DNA of 64,000 bases from contig NC_084802.1 in the NCBI RefSeq assembly GCF_963169125.1, forward strand, positions 36,788,607 through 36,852,606. Reading direction: 5' to 3'. This DNA comes from Humulus lupulus. Its lineage: Eukaryota; Streptophyta; Magnoliopsida; Rosales; Cannabaceae. The position numbers and the translations under genes are program-made. The notes under the pieces were generated by a model that saw nothing but the letters and a program-made list of their open reading frames with translations, did not search any database and was not told where the DNA came from. Positions 62,201 through 64,000 of this stretch are shown here, piece after piece; positions within the stretch are counted from its first letter, which is position 1, and each line of letters opens with the position of its first letter.

Positions 62201-64000
62201 CATTAACAATTCCCACTTCTCAATACCATATTTAAGATGTGCAATTATTTTGTATTTTTAATGCAAAAAAATTTCAATATTAATTGTAAACCACAATTGG
62301 CAAAGCCGAAATTAGGGTTTGTATATTAATAAATTTTATACTGCTAATTATAATTTTTGAAATTAGGGTTTAGATAGTAGGTTCTTGTCTTTGAATATGA
62401 AGAGTTGCATTTAATATTTAACGTATATTCAATATTTAATTATTCAAACTAACAATTAGTGTAGTCCATAATTATGAAAATGAATTAAATTTTCCAATTC
62501 TCAATACCATAATTATAATATTTGAAAAAAAAACACAATAATTAACCCTATATTTTTGTAGCCGAAATTAATGATAAAAAATATATTTTTATATAATAAT
62601 TAATTATTTGCCAAATGCTAGGATATATATATAGTCTTTGAGTCTTTCTATTTGAAGAGGTGCATTAACAATTCCCACTTCTCAATACCATATTTAAGAT
62701 GTGCAATTATTTTGTATTTTTAATGCTAAAAAATTTCAATATTAATTGTAAACCACAATTGGCATAGCCGAAATTAGGGTTTGTATATTAATAAATATTA
62801 TACTGCTAATTATAATTTTTGAAATTAGGGTTTAGATAGTTGGTTATTGTCTTTGAATATGAAGAGGTGCATTTAATATTTAACATATATTCAATATTTA
62901 ATTGTTCAAACTAACTATTAGTGTAGGCCATAATTATGCAAATGAATTAAATTTTCCAATTATCAATACCATATTTATAATATTTGAAAAAAAAACACAA
63001 TAATAAACCCTATATTGTTGTAGCCGAAATTAATAATAAAAAATATATTTTTATATAATAATTAATTATTTGCCAAATGCTAGGATATATATATAGTCTT
63101 TGAGTCTTTCAATTTGAAGAGGTGCATTAACAATTCCCACTTCTCAATACCATATTTAAGATGTGCAATTATTTTGTATTTTTAATGCTAAAAAATTTCA
63201 ATATTAATTGTAAACCACATTGGCATAGCCGAAATTAGGGTTTGTATATTAATAAATTTTACACACCTAATTATAATTTTTGAAATTAGGGTTTAGATAG
63301 TTGGTTATTGTCTTTGAATACGATGTGGTGCATTTAATATTTAACATATATTCAATATTTAATCGTTCAAACTTACTATTAGTGTAGGCCCTAATTATGC
63401 AAATGAATTAAATTTTCCAATTCTCAAAACCATATTTATAATATTGGAAACAAAAACACAATAATTAACCCTATATTGTAGTAGCCGAAATTAATTATAA
63501 AAAATATATTTTTATATAATAATTAATAATTTGCTAAATTCTAGGACATATATTGTCTTTGAATCTTTCAATTTGAAGAGGTGCATTAACAATTCCCACT
63601 TCTCAATACCATATTTAAGATGTGCAATTATTTTGTATTTTTAATGCTAAAAAATTTCAATATTAATTGTAAACCACAATTGGCAAAGCCGAAATTAGGG
63701 TTTGTATATTAATAAATTTTATACTTCTTATTATAATTTTTGAAATTAGGGTTTAGATAGTTGGTTATTGTCTTTGAATATGAAGAGGTCATTTAATATT
63801 TAACATATATACAATATTTAATTGTTCAAGCTAACTATTAGTGTAGGCCCTAATTATGCAAATGAATTAAATTTTCCAATTCTCAATACCATAATTATAA
63901 TATTTGAAAAAAAAAACACAATAATTAACCCTATATTTTTGTAGCCGAAATTAATGATAAAAAACATATTTTTATATAATAATTAATTATTTGCCAAATT
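59287..64000. repeat. Patchwork right end of the window
   Basis: Units here start at 59471, 59933, 60395, 60859, 61322, 61785, 62247, 62709, 63171 and 63630 (cut by the window end). They reuse known pieces. The unit at 60395 has the CCACAAATGGC and GGGCTTG markers of the four-unit block. Those at 61785 and 63630 carry its AAGAGGTCATTTAA variant. The unit at 63171 carries its ACGATGTGGTGC rear. The unit at 62247 has the AATGCAAAAAAATTTC tag of 52538. The units at 60859 and 62709 form a near pair 1850 bp apart, with AATTATCAATACC and AATAATAAACCC. The array continues past 64000. Confidence 0.8.

Larger units (their letters stand above)
1..64000. repeat. 464-bp AT-rich satellite array filling the window
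   Basis: The same unit recurs from the first to the last base, always in one orientation. Using ATTTTGTATTTTTAATGCT as phase marker (some units read ATGTTGTATTTTT), unit starts fall at 1, 465, 924, 1386, 1850, 2314, 2778, 3243, 3708, 4172, 4638, 5101, 5565, 6029 and so on to 63630. That gives 138 complete units plus one partial. Lengths are 459-466 bp, except four units of 409 bp. Units differ by scattered substitutions and by length changes in an A-tract and a TA-tract. I saw no inverted unit, no inserted transposon and no unique spacer. Every frame is full of stops, and most unit lengths are not multiples of three, so the array does not encode a repeat protein. Arrays of this kind are typical of centromeric, pericentromeric or subtelomeric heterochromatin. 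Which one applies here cannot be told from sequence alone. Confidence 0.98.

Noticed and set aside
1..64000. Protein-coding genes or a repeat-encoded protein
   Set aside because: All frames are broken by frequent TAA and other stops within each unit, unit lengths vary and mostly are not multiples of three, and GC is about 21%. Nothing resembles a coding region.
1..64000. CRISPR array
   Set aside because: There are no short repeats separated by unique spacers. The entire 464-bp unit repeats, with related sequence throughout.
1..64000. Calling the array a functional centromere
   Set aside because: Unit length, AT richness and higher-order structure are compatible with a centromere, but also with pericentromeric, knob or subtelomeric satellites. 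CENH3 data would be needed.
1..64000. LTR retrotransposon or other mobile element
   Set aside because: There are no terminal repeats bounding internal coding sequence, no target-site duplications and no polymerase or integrase reading frames. The repetition is purely tandem.

Overview
The whole 64 kb window is one uninterrupted array of a very AT-rich tandem satellite repeat. I find no gene, RNA gene, transposon, CRISPR array or unique sequence. The repeat unit is about 464 bp. A hand count on the unit at 2778-3242 gives 100 G+C in 465 bases, or 21.5% GC. I phased the array by eye on the landmark ATTTTGTATTTTTAATGCT and count 138 complete monomers plus a partial one from 63630 to the end. All lie head-to-tail in the same orientation. 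Apart from four units of 409 bp, monomer lengths fall between 459 and 466 bp. Both window ends lie inside the array, so its true limits are not visible. This is nuclear heterochromatin of a eukaryote. A flowering plant is my best guess: most units carry two plant-type telobox motifs (TTAGGGTTT), and unit length and composition fit plant satellites. The species and the chromosomal position (centromeric, pericentromeric or subtelomeric) cannot be read from the sequence.

Each 464-bp unit is itself an old dimer. The blocks AGCCGAAATTA, GTCTTTGA...GAAGAGGTGCATT and TTCTCAATACCATA occur twice per unit in the same order. They define an A half of about 257 bp and a B half of about 208 bp. Two telobox-like motifs sit only in the A half, within two 13-bp direct repeats 52 bp apart.

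Layout. 1-1849: mixed single units. 1850-6955: A- and B-type units, chimeras of the two, and one duplicated unit. 6956-10662: four copies of a 927-bp A-B dimer. 10663-12049: a chimeric unit with a slippage deletion, then transitional units. 12050-19448: two copies of a 6-unit block (about 2.77 kb) separated by an extra 4-unit copy (1849 bp). 19449-25906: an 8-unit block (3691 bp), a partial second copy, and a doubled unit. 25907-41025: three copies of an 11-unit higher-order repeat of about 5.04 kb. 41026-47449: a fourth copy enlarged to 14 units (6424 bp). 47450 to about 51075: a truncated fifth copy of the enlarged form. About 49764-54225: a 5-unit (2311 bp) duplication. About 55585-59286: two copies of a 4-unit (1851 bp) block. 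59287-64000: a patchwork of units known from the earlier blocks.

Read together, the window is a record of repeated local duplication, unequal exchange and conversion acting at several scales (1, 2, 4, 5, 6, 8, 11 and 14 units). It is not a set of cooperating genes. The most notable points are the nested higher-order repeats with neighbour-shared mutations, the hidden dimeric origin, the doubled telobox with a 52-bp deletion between its copies, and a CpG-containing block shared by both halves.
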